From the NCBI GenBank assembly GCA_030655215.1, contig JAURVZ010000012.1, positions 1-33,236 on the forward strand: a DNA stretch of 33,236 nt, read 5' to 3'. The notes below the pieces were generated by a model. That model did no database searches. It was not told where the DNA came from and saw only the letters and a program-made list of their open reading frames with translations. This stretch comes from Pseudolabrys sp. GTDB lineage: Bacteria; Pseudomonadota; Alphaproteobacteria; Rhizobiales; Xanthobacteraceae. A program made the translations under genes and the position numbers. Shown here piece by piece: positions 14,423 through 21,807 of this stretch. The number at the start of each line of letters is the position of its first letter. The first letter of the stretch is position 1.

Positions 14423-15222
14423 ATGAGCGTGCCAACCGGCTCGCCGTTCAGTGCGCGTGTCAAATTGCCCGGCACCAGGCCGTTGACGATGCGAATGCTC
14501 TTCGCCAGCTTGGCGCGCGTCAGCAAGTCCAGCACGACGGGTTCGATCGGCAGCGTCGGCAGCTTGCGCGCGATCAGCTCAGCGGCGCTGATTTCCGGGA
14601 TGAGTTCGGCATCCGGATTGATTTTCGGATCGGCGCTGTACACACCATCGATATCCTTCAACAAAATGATCGAGCGCGCGCCGAACACTTCACCGACCAG
14701 ATAGGAGCCGGCGTCGCTGCCATGCGGCGGGATCTTGCCGACGGCCGGCGGATGCTCCCACAAATCATAAGGCGGAATGCCGTTGAACACGGCGCCGCGC
14801 GCCGCCGCCAGCATCGCCGGCAGCAGTTGCACGATGAACGGCGCTTCCAGATAGACGAAGCCGTGACTGGCGAGCAGGCACGACACCATATAGGCGTTCT
14901 GCGCGGATGATTTGCCGGCCAGCACCGCAAGCGCGCCGGTCGGCATGCCGAGATCGAGACCGACCGACAAGATGTGACGCGCGCGCACGCCGGGGCCGAC
15001 GCCGATGACCTGCGTATGGTTCTCCTGATTGGCGACGATCTCGTCGAGCAAGGGCAGAACCGCCTTGTTGCCGCGGTCCATGATCGACAGGCCGCCGATC
15101 TGCACGACATTTAGGTTGGGCAGGATGGCGCGCACCGGCGCTTCGGTACCGGCGATCACCTTCTTGTCGACCAGCGACTCGCGCATCAGTTTCGAGACGA
15201 CGTGTTGCGCTTCGATGTTCAT
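14413..15222 (-). CDS. mosA: Molybdenum storage protein alpha subunit-like (MosA), amino acid kinase fold
   Basis: The 269-residue protein belongs to the amino-acid-kinase/UMP-kinase superfamily. It resembles the MosA subunit of Azotobacter molybdenum storage protein, a heterohexamer that packs polyoxomolybdate using ATP. Matching stretches are GVRARHILSVGLDLGMPTGA, LKDIDGVYSADPK, and the ending IVNGLVPGNLTRALNGEPVG. Two differences stand out. The usual KIGG phosphate-binding lysine is Gln41 (VVQIGG). PPYDLWEHPP replaces the His-rich PPYHHHE that I recall as the cluster site of Azotobacter MosA. Its ATG overlaps the mosB stop by 4 bases (ATGA). Cargo may be molybdate, tungstate or another oxoanion. 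Confidence 0.82.
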   Translation of the reverse strand: MNIEAQHVVSKLMRESLVDKKVIAGTEAPVRAILPNLNVVQIGGLSIMDRGNKAVLPLLDEIVANQENHTQVIGVGPGVRARHILSVGLDLGMPTGALAVLAGKSSAQNAYMVSCLLASHGFVYLEAPFIVQLLPAMLAAARGAVFNGIPPYDLWEHPPAVGKIPPHGSDAGSYLVGEVFGARSIILLKDIDGVYSADPKINPDAELIPEISAAELIARKLPTLPIEPVVLDLLTRAKLAKSIRIVNGLVPGNLTRALNGEPVGTLIHT

Positions 15223-16061
15223 TGCGCACCCCTGCCTTTGAACGCGGCATTGTAGATGATGGTGCCGACCGGCTCGCCGTTCAGCGCCGCGCTCAGTTGT
15301 CCCGGCTTCAGGCCGTTGACGAACTGGATCTCGCTGATGTGCCGCGCGCTCAGCATCAGATCGAGCACCGCGCGCTCGACGACGAGATCGTCCTGATCTT
15401 CCTTCAGCAGATCCTGCACGCTGATGCGCGAAATGTGCAGCGCCTTGGCGTTCTTCTTCGGATCGGCGGTGTAGAGCCCGTCTTCGTCCTTGACGTAGAT
15501 CATTTTGCGCGCGCCATAGACCTCGGCGATCAGGAAGCAGCCAGTGTCGGTACGCTGCGGCGGGATGCGGCCAATATCCGGGTTCTGCTCCCACAATTTG
15601 TACGGCGGCATGCCCTGGCAAATGACGGCGCCGCGCTCCATCAAATAATGTGGCAGCGAGGGGAAGCCTTCCGGCTCGAGGAAGGCGATGCCGTGCCGCG
15701 CCAGCAGATATTGCAGCATCTGCGCATTCTGCCAGGCGACGGCGGTGCCGAGCACGGTGAGCACGCCGACCGGCAGGCCGAGATCGATGGCCAGCGAGTA
15801 GATGTGCCGGGCGCGCGTGCCGGCGCCGGTGCCGAGGATCATCTTGTGCTTCGACAGATTGCCGACGATCTCATCGACCAGCGGGCCGACGGCGCTGCGG
15901 CCGCGATCCATGATCGACTGGCCGCCGATCTTGACGACATTGGCCCAAGGGAGAATGGCGACGTCGGGCGTTGCTTCGGTGGCGCGCAGCAAGGCGGCAT
16001 CGCTGAGCGATCCGTTGACCAAGCGTTTGCCGAGATCCGTCAACAATGCGTTGGTCTGCAT
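15219..16061 (-). CDS. mosB: Molybdenum storage protein beta subunit-like (MosB), amino acid kinase fold
   Basis: The 280-residue protein matches MosB more closely than any UMP kinase. It has VVKIGGQSIMDRGRSAVGPL with Lys44 of KIGG retained, GTGAGTRARHIYSLAIDLGL, GMPPYKLWEQNP, IPPQRTDTGCFLIAE and VKDEDGLYTADPK. In Azotobacter, MosB binds ATP and pairs with MosA in a cage holding about a hundred Mo atoms as oxide clusters. Retained kinase residues suggest this is the ATP-using subunit here. The start at ATG 16061 follows GAAAGGTGA. The gap to the upstream methyltransferase is 4 bases and the overlap with mosA is 4 bases, so the three are surely one operon. Confidence 0.85.
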   Translation of the reverse strand: MQTNALLTDLGKRLVNGSLSDAALLRATEATPDVAILPWANVVKIGGQSIMDRGRSAVGPLVDEIVGNLSKHKMILGTGAGTRARHIYSLAIDLGLPVGVLTVLGTAVAWQNAQMLQYLLARHGIAFLEPEGFPSLPHYLMERGAVICQGMPPYKLWEQNPDIGRIPPQRTDTGCFLIAEVYGARKMIYVKDEDGLYTADPKKNAKALHISRISVQDLLKEDQDDLVVERAVLDLMLSARHISEIQFVNGLKPGQLSAALNGEPVGTIIYNAAFKGRGAQ

Positions 16062-16065
16062 GAGG

Positions 16066-16818
16066 TCACCTTTCAAATGTGAAAATGCGCAATGTGAAGC
16101 TGTGCGTTTCCGCAAAGGGAGCGTCGAGGCTGCCGAACTGGCGCACGGTCCAGCCGGACAATTGCTGTAGCGCGCGCTCGCGTGTGTCGCGCGGCAATGT
16201 GCCGAAGCGCGCGCCGTTGCGGTGGCGCTCGATGAAGCCGCGCGGTGTCCGCGTCGCGGTCCATGTCGCCGCCTCGATGTTGTCGACAGCGACGGCGCGT
16301 TCTTCCAGATGCAGTTCGGCCTGCGCGCGCACATTGCCGTTCGCGGCCGCCGGCGCCTCGAGGATCGCATCGAGCTGCCGCTTCATGCGCGCATCGACGC
16401 CGCCATCGGGTGCTTGCGTGCGACCGAGCAGCAGCAGGCCGCGCGGCCGCAGCACGCGCAAGATCTCGTCGATCAGCGCGCGCCAGTTCTTCAATCCGCC
16501 GAAGATTTGCACCAGCAGCACGCCATCGAAGGCGCGGTTGGCGAAGGGCAGGGCGCAGCCATCGGCCTGCACCAAGGTTGCTTGCGGCGCGCGTTGCTTG
16601 AACGCCTGCAGCATGCCGAAGGACAGATCGACGCCGGTGTAATTGTCGCCCGCCGCAATAAACGGCCAGCCAACGCGGCCGGAGCCGGCGCCGAGATCGA
16701 GCAGCCGCGCTTGCGCGGCAAGGCGCGACAGCACCGCGGCGCGCACCGCTTTTGCCGCGCTGTCCGGCAAAGCGCGGTGGCGATCGAACTGGGGCGCCAC
16801 CGCGTCAAAGACGGACAT
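16066..16818 (-). CDS. Class I SAM-dependent methyltransferase
   Basis: The 250-residue protein has the seven-strand methyltransferase fold: motif I LLDLGAGSGRVGWPF (about residues 39-53), GVDLSFGML as the acidic strand-2 end, ADGCALPFANRAFDGVLLVQ, and LRVLRPRGLLLLG. This pattern is close to UbiE/COQ5-type and arsenite or small-molecule methyltransferases. The acceptor is unknown. It sits between the multicopper oxidase gene (26-base gap) and mosB (4-base gap). Because of that position it may act in metal handling or in making a metal-binding small molecule, but this is inference. A TTG at 16848 could add 10 residues and overlap the oxidase stop; the ATG at 16818 gives the more natural N-terminus MSVFDAVAPQFDRHR. 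Confidence 0.85.
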   Translation of the reverse strand: MSVFDAVAPQFDRHRALPDSAAKAVRAAVLSRLAAQARLLDLGAGSGRVGWPFIAAGDNYTGVDLSFGMLQAFKQRAPQATLVQADGCALPFANRAFDGVLLVQIFGGLKNWRALIDEILRVLRPRGLLLLGRTQAPDGGVDARMKRQLDAILEAPAAANGNVRAQAELHLEERAVAVDNIEAATWTATRTPRGFIERHRNGARFGTLPRDTRERALQQLSGWTVRQFGSLDAPFAETHSFTLRIFTFER

Positions 16819-16844
16819 GCAATTCCCAACGCTGCGACGCGGCT

Positions 16845-19217
16845 TCAATGATGCTGATACGGTTTGACCGGCCCCGTGCCGGCCGGGACGACCGCGACCA
16901 CATTCATCATGCCGCGATCCTCATGCGCGAGGATGTGACAGTGAATGACGTATTGGCCGGTGAAGTCGACGAAGCGGCTGCGCATTTTGAAATAGCCGGG
17001 AATGTTGATCGGATTTCCGCTCGGGTCGTTCGTTGCCGTTGTGACACCGTTCGGGATCGGGAACACGTCCCACCAGATTGCATTTTGTGAATCCTGCGGG
17101 ATGCAAGGCTGCCACGAGTTCGGCACCAGCGGATTGAGCCAGCACTGTCCATTGGTCAGCCGATACTGCGTGCCGGCGACAATCGGATTGCCGGGCGTTG
17201 CCGGTGATGTCGTCGAGACGATGTATTGCGGGGTATAAGTTGCGTTTTGCGTTCCCGGGTTTTGGATCACCGGCTGGCCGGTCGCTGGATTGATCCATGC
17301 CGCCAGCGGGTCGAACACTTCGACAACCTGGAAGGGGTTGATGTGAATATGGAACGGGTGATTGATCGGCCCCGGACCGAGATTCGTTGAACTCGGCGTC
17401 TCGTTGACGATGGTCCATTCCTCGACTGTGTTCAGCGTCACCTGTTCGCCGACCGTGCCGTCGAATTTCTTGCCGTTGATGGTGTGCTGGATGAAAGGTG
17501 CTTTGGCCCCCGTCGGTGCCGGATCCGGGTTCAGCGACTTGAAGCGGACGGTTTTGCTGCCTTGAACGTCGCCCTGCTTGATGTCGGCGAGATAGGCGGG
17601 GAATGCCGGCGCCCGGTTTTGCGGCACGAAGGTGCCGGTCGGTCCGCTCGGTGCCGGACCGGGCTGTACGACCACGGTGAACAGAGCCGTTGCCGCGTTA
17701 TTGATGCCGAGCGACTCGGCATCGTTGACCGATTGACGGACCATCACGTCGAAAGACTGCGGCACTGTCCCGCTAATGACCGGCGCCTTGACCAGAAGAT
17801 CGGCGCGGTTACCGGAGGCCAGCAGGATTGGCCGGTTGAGGTCGGCGGCGTAGTTCTCCGGCGAGAATTGCACGCCATCTTGCGCCGTCTGCTTCCATTC
17901 GAAGCCCTGCGGCGGGCCGACGAAATAAGCGCCGCTGCGTGATGCGCCATTGGCGATGCGCCAGAGGCCGACTTCGCCGGAATTCATGGTGATGGTCGGC
18001 TGCGGCCGTCCATTGACCTGCAAGGGCAACGGCCCGCGCGTGCCGGCATAGAGATTGGGGCTGACGCCGAGCTGGTTGATCATCATCACCGGCTGCTTGC
18101 GCATCCACCCAGCGCCGTAATAGGCGTCGAAGGCAGCGTCATAGTCACCTTCGATGATGAAGACGCCGGTCATGCCGTTCGACACATTGATCGCGGTCGA
18201 GCCGTGCTTGTGCGCGTGATACCAGTGCGTGCCGGGCGCCTGGCCCATCACCAGCGCGCGTTCGCCGGGCTGCGCGGTCGAGGCATATTGCGGCAGGTGG
18301 AAGCAATAGGGATAGGCGCCGATATAATATTGCGGCCATTCCCCTTCTGCGAGTTGTTGTGCATCCGTCGGCCAGAGCTTCTGCCCGTTGTTTGGGTTGG
18401 CATCGTATGCCTTCAGCAGCGCCTCCTGCGTCGCGGTCCAGTTTTGCGGCAGGTCTTTCCATGTGTACGGGAATTGCGATGTTGGGCTCTTGGTCAACGC
18501 CGTAGCGCAAGCTGCGAAAAATTCCTTGAAGTCTTGCGCCACGCTCGCCTCAGTCACGACCGGTTGGCCGTTAACGCGTGGTGACGGCCTGATTTCGATG
18601 AAGACATTGTCGCCGGTGGTGGACGGATTGGTGTGCGTGCCGTGGAAATGAATGTTGCCGGTGCTCGAGCCGTGGAAGCAGTCCGGGAACGCATCGATCG
18701 ACGGGTAGGGCGCCGAACTCTGATCGCAACCTTGCTGCGGATTGCTGGTGCGGCCTACGGTTTCACCGCGGTCGATCGAATAAGGGAAGTCGTTGACGTT
18801 GATCTGGTTGAGGAAGGTCAGTTGCACGAGGCCGCCGACCTTGCCGCGCAATGTCGGCCCCGGCATCGGATCGGCATATTGGCTCGCTGGCAGCGGTTGC
18901 GTTGCGCCGGGGAAGCCGGCGGGGATGGCGCCCGGATAATCGGGCAGGGTGGCGTAAGGCGCGCGATAGGCGCGGACATATTGCGGCACGCAATTATTAC
19001 CGGTCTGGCCAAGGTTCATGCGGTTGGCTTCGACGCTGAGCGTCAGCACGCCATTGAGTACGCCGTTGACGTGGACGAGTTCGGGAATTTTCAGCAGCGG
19101 CTGCCCGGGCGCGACGCAGGCGATGAATTGCCCCTGCGCTTGGGCCGATGCCGTGGGCAGCAACGCTGCCGCGCCGATGCCGATCAGCAAATGCAAGGCA
19201 GCTTTGGCTAAATTCAT
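16845..19217 (-). CDS. Exported multicopper oxidase
   Basis: The 790-residue protein has a Sec signal peptide ending near TASAQAQG (about residue 27) and no twin arginine. All copper ligands are present: NIHFHGTH (His190, His192), HWYHAH (His334, His336), NHPFHIH (His620, His623, His625) and VIHCHILAHEDRGMM with His759, Cys760, His761, His765 and axial Met770. The enzyme should oxidise a substrate with four-electron reduction of oxygen outside the cytoplasm. Roughly 140 residues separate the first two ligand pairs, far more than in compact laccases. Substrate could be a metal ion, phenol or other donor. GAAGG precedes the ATG by 8 bases. The gene follows the cupredoxin-like gene by 28 bases. 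Confidence 0.95.
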   Translation of the reverse strand: MNLAKAALHLLIGIGAAALLPTASAQAQGQFIACVAPGQPLLKIPELVHVNGVLNGVLTLSVEANRMNLGQTGNNCVPQYVRAYRAPYATLPDYPGAIPAGFPGATQPLPASQYADPMPGPTLRGKVGGLVQLTFLNQINVNDFPYSIDRGETVGRTSNPQQGCDQSSAPYPSIDAFPDCFHGSSTGNIHFHGTHTNPSTTGDNVFIEIRPSPRVNGQPVVTEASVAQDFKEFFAACATALTKSPTSQFPYTWKDLPQNWTATQEALLKAYDANPNNGQKLWPTDAQQLAEGEWPQYYIGAYPYCFHLPQYASTAQPGERALVMGQAPGTHWYHAHKHGSTAINVSNGMTGVFIIEGDYDAAFDAYYGAGWMRKQPVMMINQLGVSPNLYAGTRGPLPLQVNGRPQPTITMNSGEVGLWRIANGASRSGAYFVGPPQGFEWKQTAQDGVQFSPENYAADLNRPILLASGNRADLLVKAPVISGTVPQSFDVMVRQSVNDAESLGINNAATALFTVVVQPGPAPSGPTGTFVPQNRAPAFPAYLADIKQGDVQGSKTVRFKSLNPDPAPTGAKAPFIQHTINGKKFDGTVGEQVTLNTVEEWTIVNETPSSTNLGPGPINHPFHIHINPFQVVEVFDPLAAWINPATGQPVIQNPGTQNATYTPQYIVSTTSPATPGNPIVAGTQYRLTNGQCWLNPLVPNSWQPCIPQDSQNAIWWDVFPIPNGVTTATNDPSGNPINIPGYFKMRSRFVDFTGQYVIHCHILAHEDRGMMNVVAVVPAGTGPVKPYQHH

Positions 19218-19245
19218 GGCGTCACCCTTCTATGAAGCGTGCAAT

Positions 19246-19554
19246 TCAGCTCACGATGATTGAACCATTGACGGTGCCGCCGTCGCAGAGCGCGGCGCTG
19301 ACGGCGTAGGTCTGCGGCGGCTTTGGCGCGACCCAGGCCGGCGTCGACGAGTAATCAGGGTGTATGGGATCGGTCTGGAAGACCTGTGTGCCAGCCACCG
19401 ACAGCGCCGGCTGCAAGGTCTCTTTGGTCTGATTGTTCCAGCTCAGCGTGTCGCCGGGCGCCATATAGGTCGTGCTGGAGTTGCCCGGCTGCAGTTGCGT
19501 CTGGAAAACCGTCGCGCCGTTGACGACCGCGATCTTAACCGACCAATCCGCCAT
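19246..19554 (-). CDS. Small cupredoxin-like hypothetical protein
   Basis: The 102-residue protein has a beta-rich pattern suggestive of a cupredoxin or immunoglobulin-like sandwich: WSVKIAVVNGATVFQTQLQ, then STTYMAPGDTLSWNNQT and a final CDGGTVNGSIIVS, where APGDTLSWNN looks like the start of a plastocyanin-type strand. It contains one cysteine and no histidine arranged as a blue-copper ligand set, so copper binding is doubtful. No signal peptide is seen. The start at 19554 is fixed by GGGAGG 5 bases upstream; the frame extends to 19596 without a ribosome-binding site. It directly precedes the multicopper oxidase and may be a partner or assembly protein. The family is not recognised. Confidence 0.7.
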   Translation of the reverse strand: MADWSVKIAVVNGATVFQTQLQPGNSSTTYMAPGDTLSWNNQTKETLQPALSVAGTQVFQTDPIHPDYSSTPAWVAPKPPQTYAVSAALCDGGTVNGSIIVS

Positions 19555-19636
19555 CGCACCCTCCCGTGCTGCCGCACCGGGAGGATGACAAAACACTTAA
19601 AGGTTGTCTAGTGAAAGAAATACAACTTTATTGGGA

Positions 19637-20779
19637 TCACCAGAACTTCTTGCTGGCAATCCGTGCGCCCTCGGCCATGGCCGCCAGCTTGGCGAACACA
19701 ACCTGCGGATCGACCGCCGCCTGGCCGACCCAGGTGCCGTAGCCGCAATCGGTGCCGGCAATAACATTCTCGCGGCCGACCAGCTTCGCGTAGTTGCCGA
19801 TGCGCTGGGCGATCAGCTCCGGGTGCTCGATGAAATTCGATTTCGATTCCAGCACGCCGGGGATCAGCACCTTGCCGTCCGGCAGCTTGACGGTTTCGAA
19901 CACCTGCCATTCATGCGCATGGCGCGGATTGGCGGCTTCCAGCGACAGCGCGGCAGGCTTCGCCTTGAAGACGACATCGACAATGTCCTTCAGGGGCACA
20001 TCGAAATGGTGTGGGCCTTCGTAATTGCCCCAGCACAGATGCATGCGCAGTTGCTCGGCCGGGATATTGGCGACCGCATGGTTGAGCGCCTCAATGTGCA
20101 GCTGCGCGCGCTTGCGGAAAGCGGCGAGGTCGAGATCGGCATATTGAATGTGCCGGCCCATGCCGAGGTCGGGGCAATCGATTTGCAGCACAAACCCGGC
20201 CTTGGCGACGATTTCATATTCATGCCGCATCGCATCGGCGATGGCGTAAATATAGGTCTCGAAGTCCTTGTAATAGTCGTTGCGGAAAAACAGCGACACG
20301 ACGCCGGGCGAGGCGGCGCTCATGAAGCCGCCGGTGGATTTCACGGCGGCGAGCGCATCGCGCAAATTATCGGCATCGACCTGCGGCGCCTCGGCGTCGC
20401 GCACGGAGATTGGCGCGTTACAGGCCGGGGTCTTGCGGCGCGAGCGGCCGGGATCGCCGAACACCTTCTTTTCCAGCGCCGGGAATTCGTGGACGTCCTG
20501 ATAGATGAACGTGTTGCCGGTGCCGCCGAAGCCGTTGAGCCGGTCCTTCACGTAGGTGGCATAGCTCGGCTTCGACATTTCGCCGTCATTGATCAGGTCG
20601 ACGCCGGCCGCCGCCTGCTTTTGCACGAGTTCCGCAACCGCTTCCCGGACCCGCGCCGCCAGCGCCACCGGGTCGACCGGCACGCCTTCTTCCTTGGCGT
20701 ACATCATCTTGATCAGGTCGTCCGGGCGGGGCAGGCTCCCGGTATGGGTGGTCAGAAAGCGGTCTTGGCTGCGCTGCAT
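19637..20779 (-). CDS. Cobalamin-independent methionine synthase (MetE) C-terminal-like methyltransferase
   Basis: The 380-residue protein corresponds to the catalytic C-terminal barrel of MetE; the N-terminal half of full MetE is absent. Motifs are TTHTGSLPRP (residues 10-19), DLINDGEMSK, RMHLCWGNYEG with the zinc ligands His247 and Cys249, SLEAAN with Glu281, and AGTDCGYGTW with Cys345. The zinc site is complete, so it should transfer a methyl or alkyl group to or from a thiol. Homologues act on methionine, methylated thiols or coenzyme M-type substrates; the exact one is unknown here. It lies 82 bases upstream of the cupredoxin-like gene on the same strand and may or may not share its transcript. 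Confidence 0.85.
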   Translation of the reverse strand: MQRSQDRFLTTHTGSLPRPDDLIKMMYAKEEGVPVDPVALAARVREAVAELVQKQAAAGVDLINDGEMSKPSYATYVKDRLNGFGGTGNTFIYQDVHEFPALEKKVFGDPGRSRRKTPACNAPISVRDAEAPQVDADNLRDALAAVKSTGGFMSAASPGVVSLFFRNDYYKDFETYIYAIADAMRHEYEIVAKAGFVLQIDCPDLGMGRHIQYADLDLAAFRKRAQLHIEALNHAVANIPAEQLRMHLCWGNYEGPHHFDVPLKDIVDVVFKAKPAALSLEAANPRHAHEWQVFETVKLPDGKVLIPGVLESKSNFIEHPELIAQRIGNYAKLVGRENVIAGTDCGYGTWVGQAAVDPQVVFAKLAAMAEGARIASKKFW

Positions 20780-20913
20780 GGTAGAGTTCCCCGGTCTTGA
20801 TGTGCGCCGGGACCCTAGCCCACGGCGGTATTGGCTGCCAAACGCGCCTGTGCGCGTTGACAGGGGGGCCTATCACCCTTATGAACCCTCCAAACCTGCA
20901 TTGAGAGACTGTG

Positions 20914-21039
20914 ATGAAAGTTCGTAACTCATTGAAATCGCTGCGTACCCGCCACCGCGACAACAAGATTGTCCGGCGCAAGGGCCGCGTTTTCATCATC
21001 AACAAGACGAACCCGCGCTTCAAAGCCCGCCAGGGCTAA
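20914..21039 (+). CDS. rpmJ: 50S ribosomal protein bL36
   Basis: The 41-residue basic protein begins [18 protein letters not shown] and continues [20 protein letters not shown] to its end. It is a component of the large ribosomal subunit. It lacks the CxxC-type zinc ligands of the classical form, so it is the zinc-independent (C-minus) form with the longer alphaproteobacterial sequence. GAGAG stands 5 bases before the ATG. It stands alone, apart from the main ribosomal operons, as is usual in Hyphomicrobiales. Confidence 0.97.
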   Translation: MKVRNSLKSLRTRHRDNKIVRRKGRVFIINKTNPRFKARQG

Positions 21040-21063
21040 GGTTTCTCGCCCGTCAGGCCCTTC

Positions 21064-21081
21064 CCGGCCTTTTCAGGCCGG
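21064..21081 (+). terminator. GC-rich hairpin after rpmJ, weak terminator candidate
   Basis: CCGGCCT (21064-21070) and AGGCCGG (21075-21081) form a 7-bp stem with loop TTTC, 25 bases after the rpmJ stop. No T-run follows, so it may stabilise the 3' end or act only partly as a terminator. The TPR gene begins 56 bases further on. Confidence 0.4.
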
Positions 21082-21136
21082 ACCCCTTCAAGCGCCAGTG
21101 ATTTGCCTTCGCGGCTGGAGAGATTACTCTCCGGCT

Positions 21137-21760
21137 ATGCGCGCACGATTCCTCGGTTCCCTGATCGTCATCGCCACGGCCTTTGCCGCCCCCGCCTATG
21201 CGGAGCCGGGCAGCTGGCTCGAGGCCCCGGCGCTGCAGAACTCGCCGCAGACGCTGCCGAAGATGTCGCGCGGCGACCGCCTGCAAAACCTCGAATTCCT
21301 GTTCGGCGCCCTCAAGGTCGCGCCGGACGAGACCTCTGCGAAAGCGATCGAGCAGCGCATTTGGGCCGTGTGGGTCGTGTCGCCGAGCGACACCGCCAAC
21401 CTGCTGATGACCCGCGTGCGCACGGCCATCGAGGCCAAGGACACCGACCTTGCGCTCAAGCTTCTCGACGGCATCGTCAAGATCAAGCCGGACTACATCG
21501 AAGCCTGGAACCGGCGCGCCACGCTCAATTACATGAAGAAGGATTTCGGCCAGTCGCTTGCCGATATCCGCGAAGTGCTCAAGCGCGAGCCGCGCCACTT
21601 CGGCGCGCTGATGGGGCTCGGCATGATCCTGTCGGAAACCGGCGACGACAAGCAGGCTTTGGAAGTCTATCGCCGTTTGCTCGCGGTCTATCCGAAGATG
21701 CAGCGCATTCCCGACATGGTGAAGACGCTGCAGGAAAAGGTCGAAGGCCGGGATATTTAA
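21137..21760 (+). CDS. Exported TPR-repeat protein
   Basis: The 207-residue protein has a signal peptide (MRARFLGSLIVIATAFAAPA) cleaved near AYA-E at about residue 23. After a linker, two to three tetratricopeptide repeats fill the C-terminal half: AIEAKDTDLALKLLDGIVKI with KPDYIEAWNRRATLNYMKKD, then FGQSLADIREVLKREPRHFG, and GDDKQALEVYRRLLAVYP. It is probably a periplasmic scaffold for protein contacts; no enzyme domain is seen. The ATG at 21137 is chosen because it opens the signal peptide; the frame is open upstream to 20969 only across rpmJ. An alpha/beta hydrolase gene follows after 47 bases. Confidence 0.87.
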   Translation: MRARFLGSLIVIATAFAAPAYAEPGSWLEAPALQNSPQTLPKMSRGDRLQNLEFLFGALKVAPDETSAKAIEQRIWAVWVVSPSDTANLLMTRVRTAIEAKDTDLALKLLDGIVKIKPDYIEAWNRRATLNYMKKDFGQSLADIREVLKREPRHFGALMGLGMILSETGDDKQALEVYRRLLAVYPKMQRIPDMVKTLQEKVEGRDI

Positions 21761-21807
21761 GCCCGCTTCGACAATCCAATGTCACGTCAGGACCGTATTG
21801 ATTTGAT

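Noticed and set aside
14413..16061. Reading the two kinase-fold proteins as UMP kinase (PyrH) or aspartokinase
   Set aside because: The paired, overlapping genes and the stretches PPYKLWE, GVRARH and NGLVPGNLTRAL fit molybdenum storage subunits; UMP kinase is normally a single shorter gene beside frr and tsf.
19604..20800. 398-residue plus-strand frame
   Set aside because: Antisense to the MetE-like gene, whose zinc-site motifs are intact.
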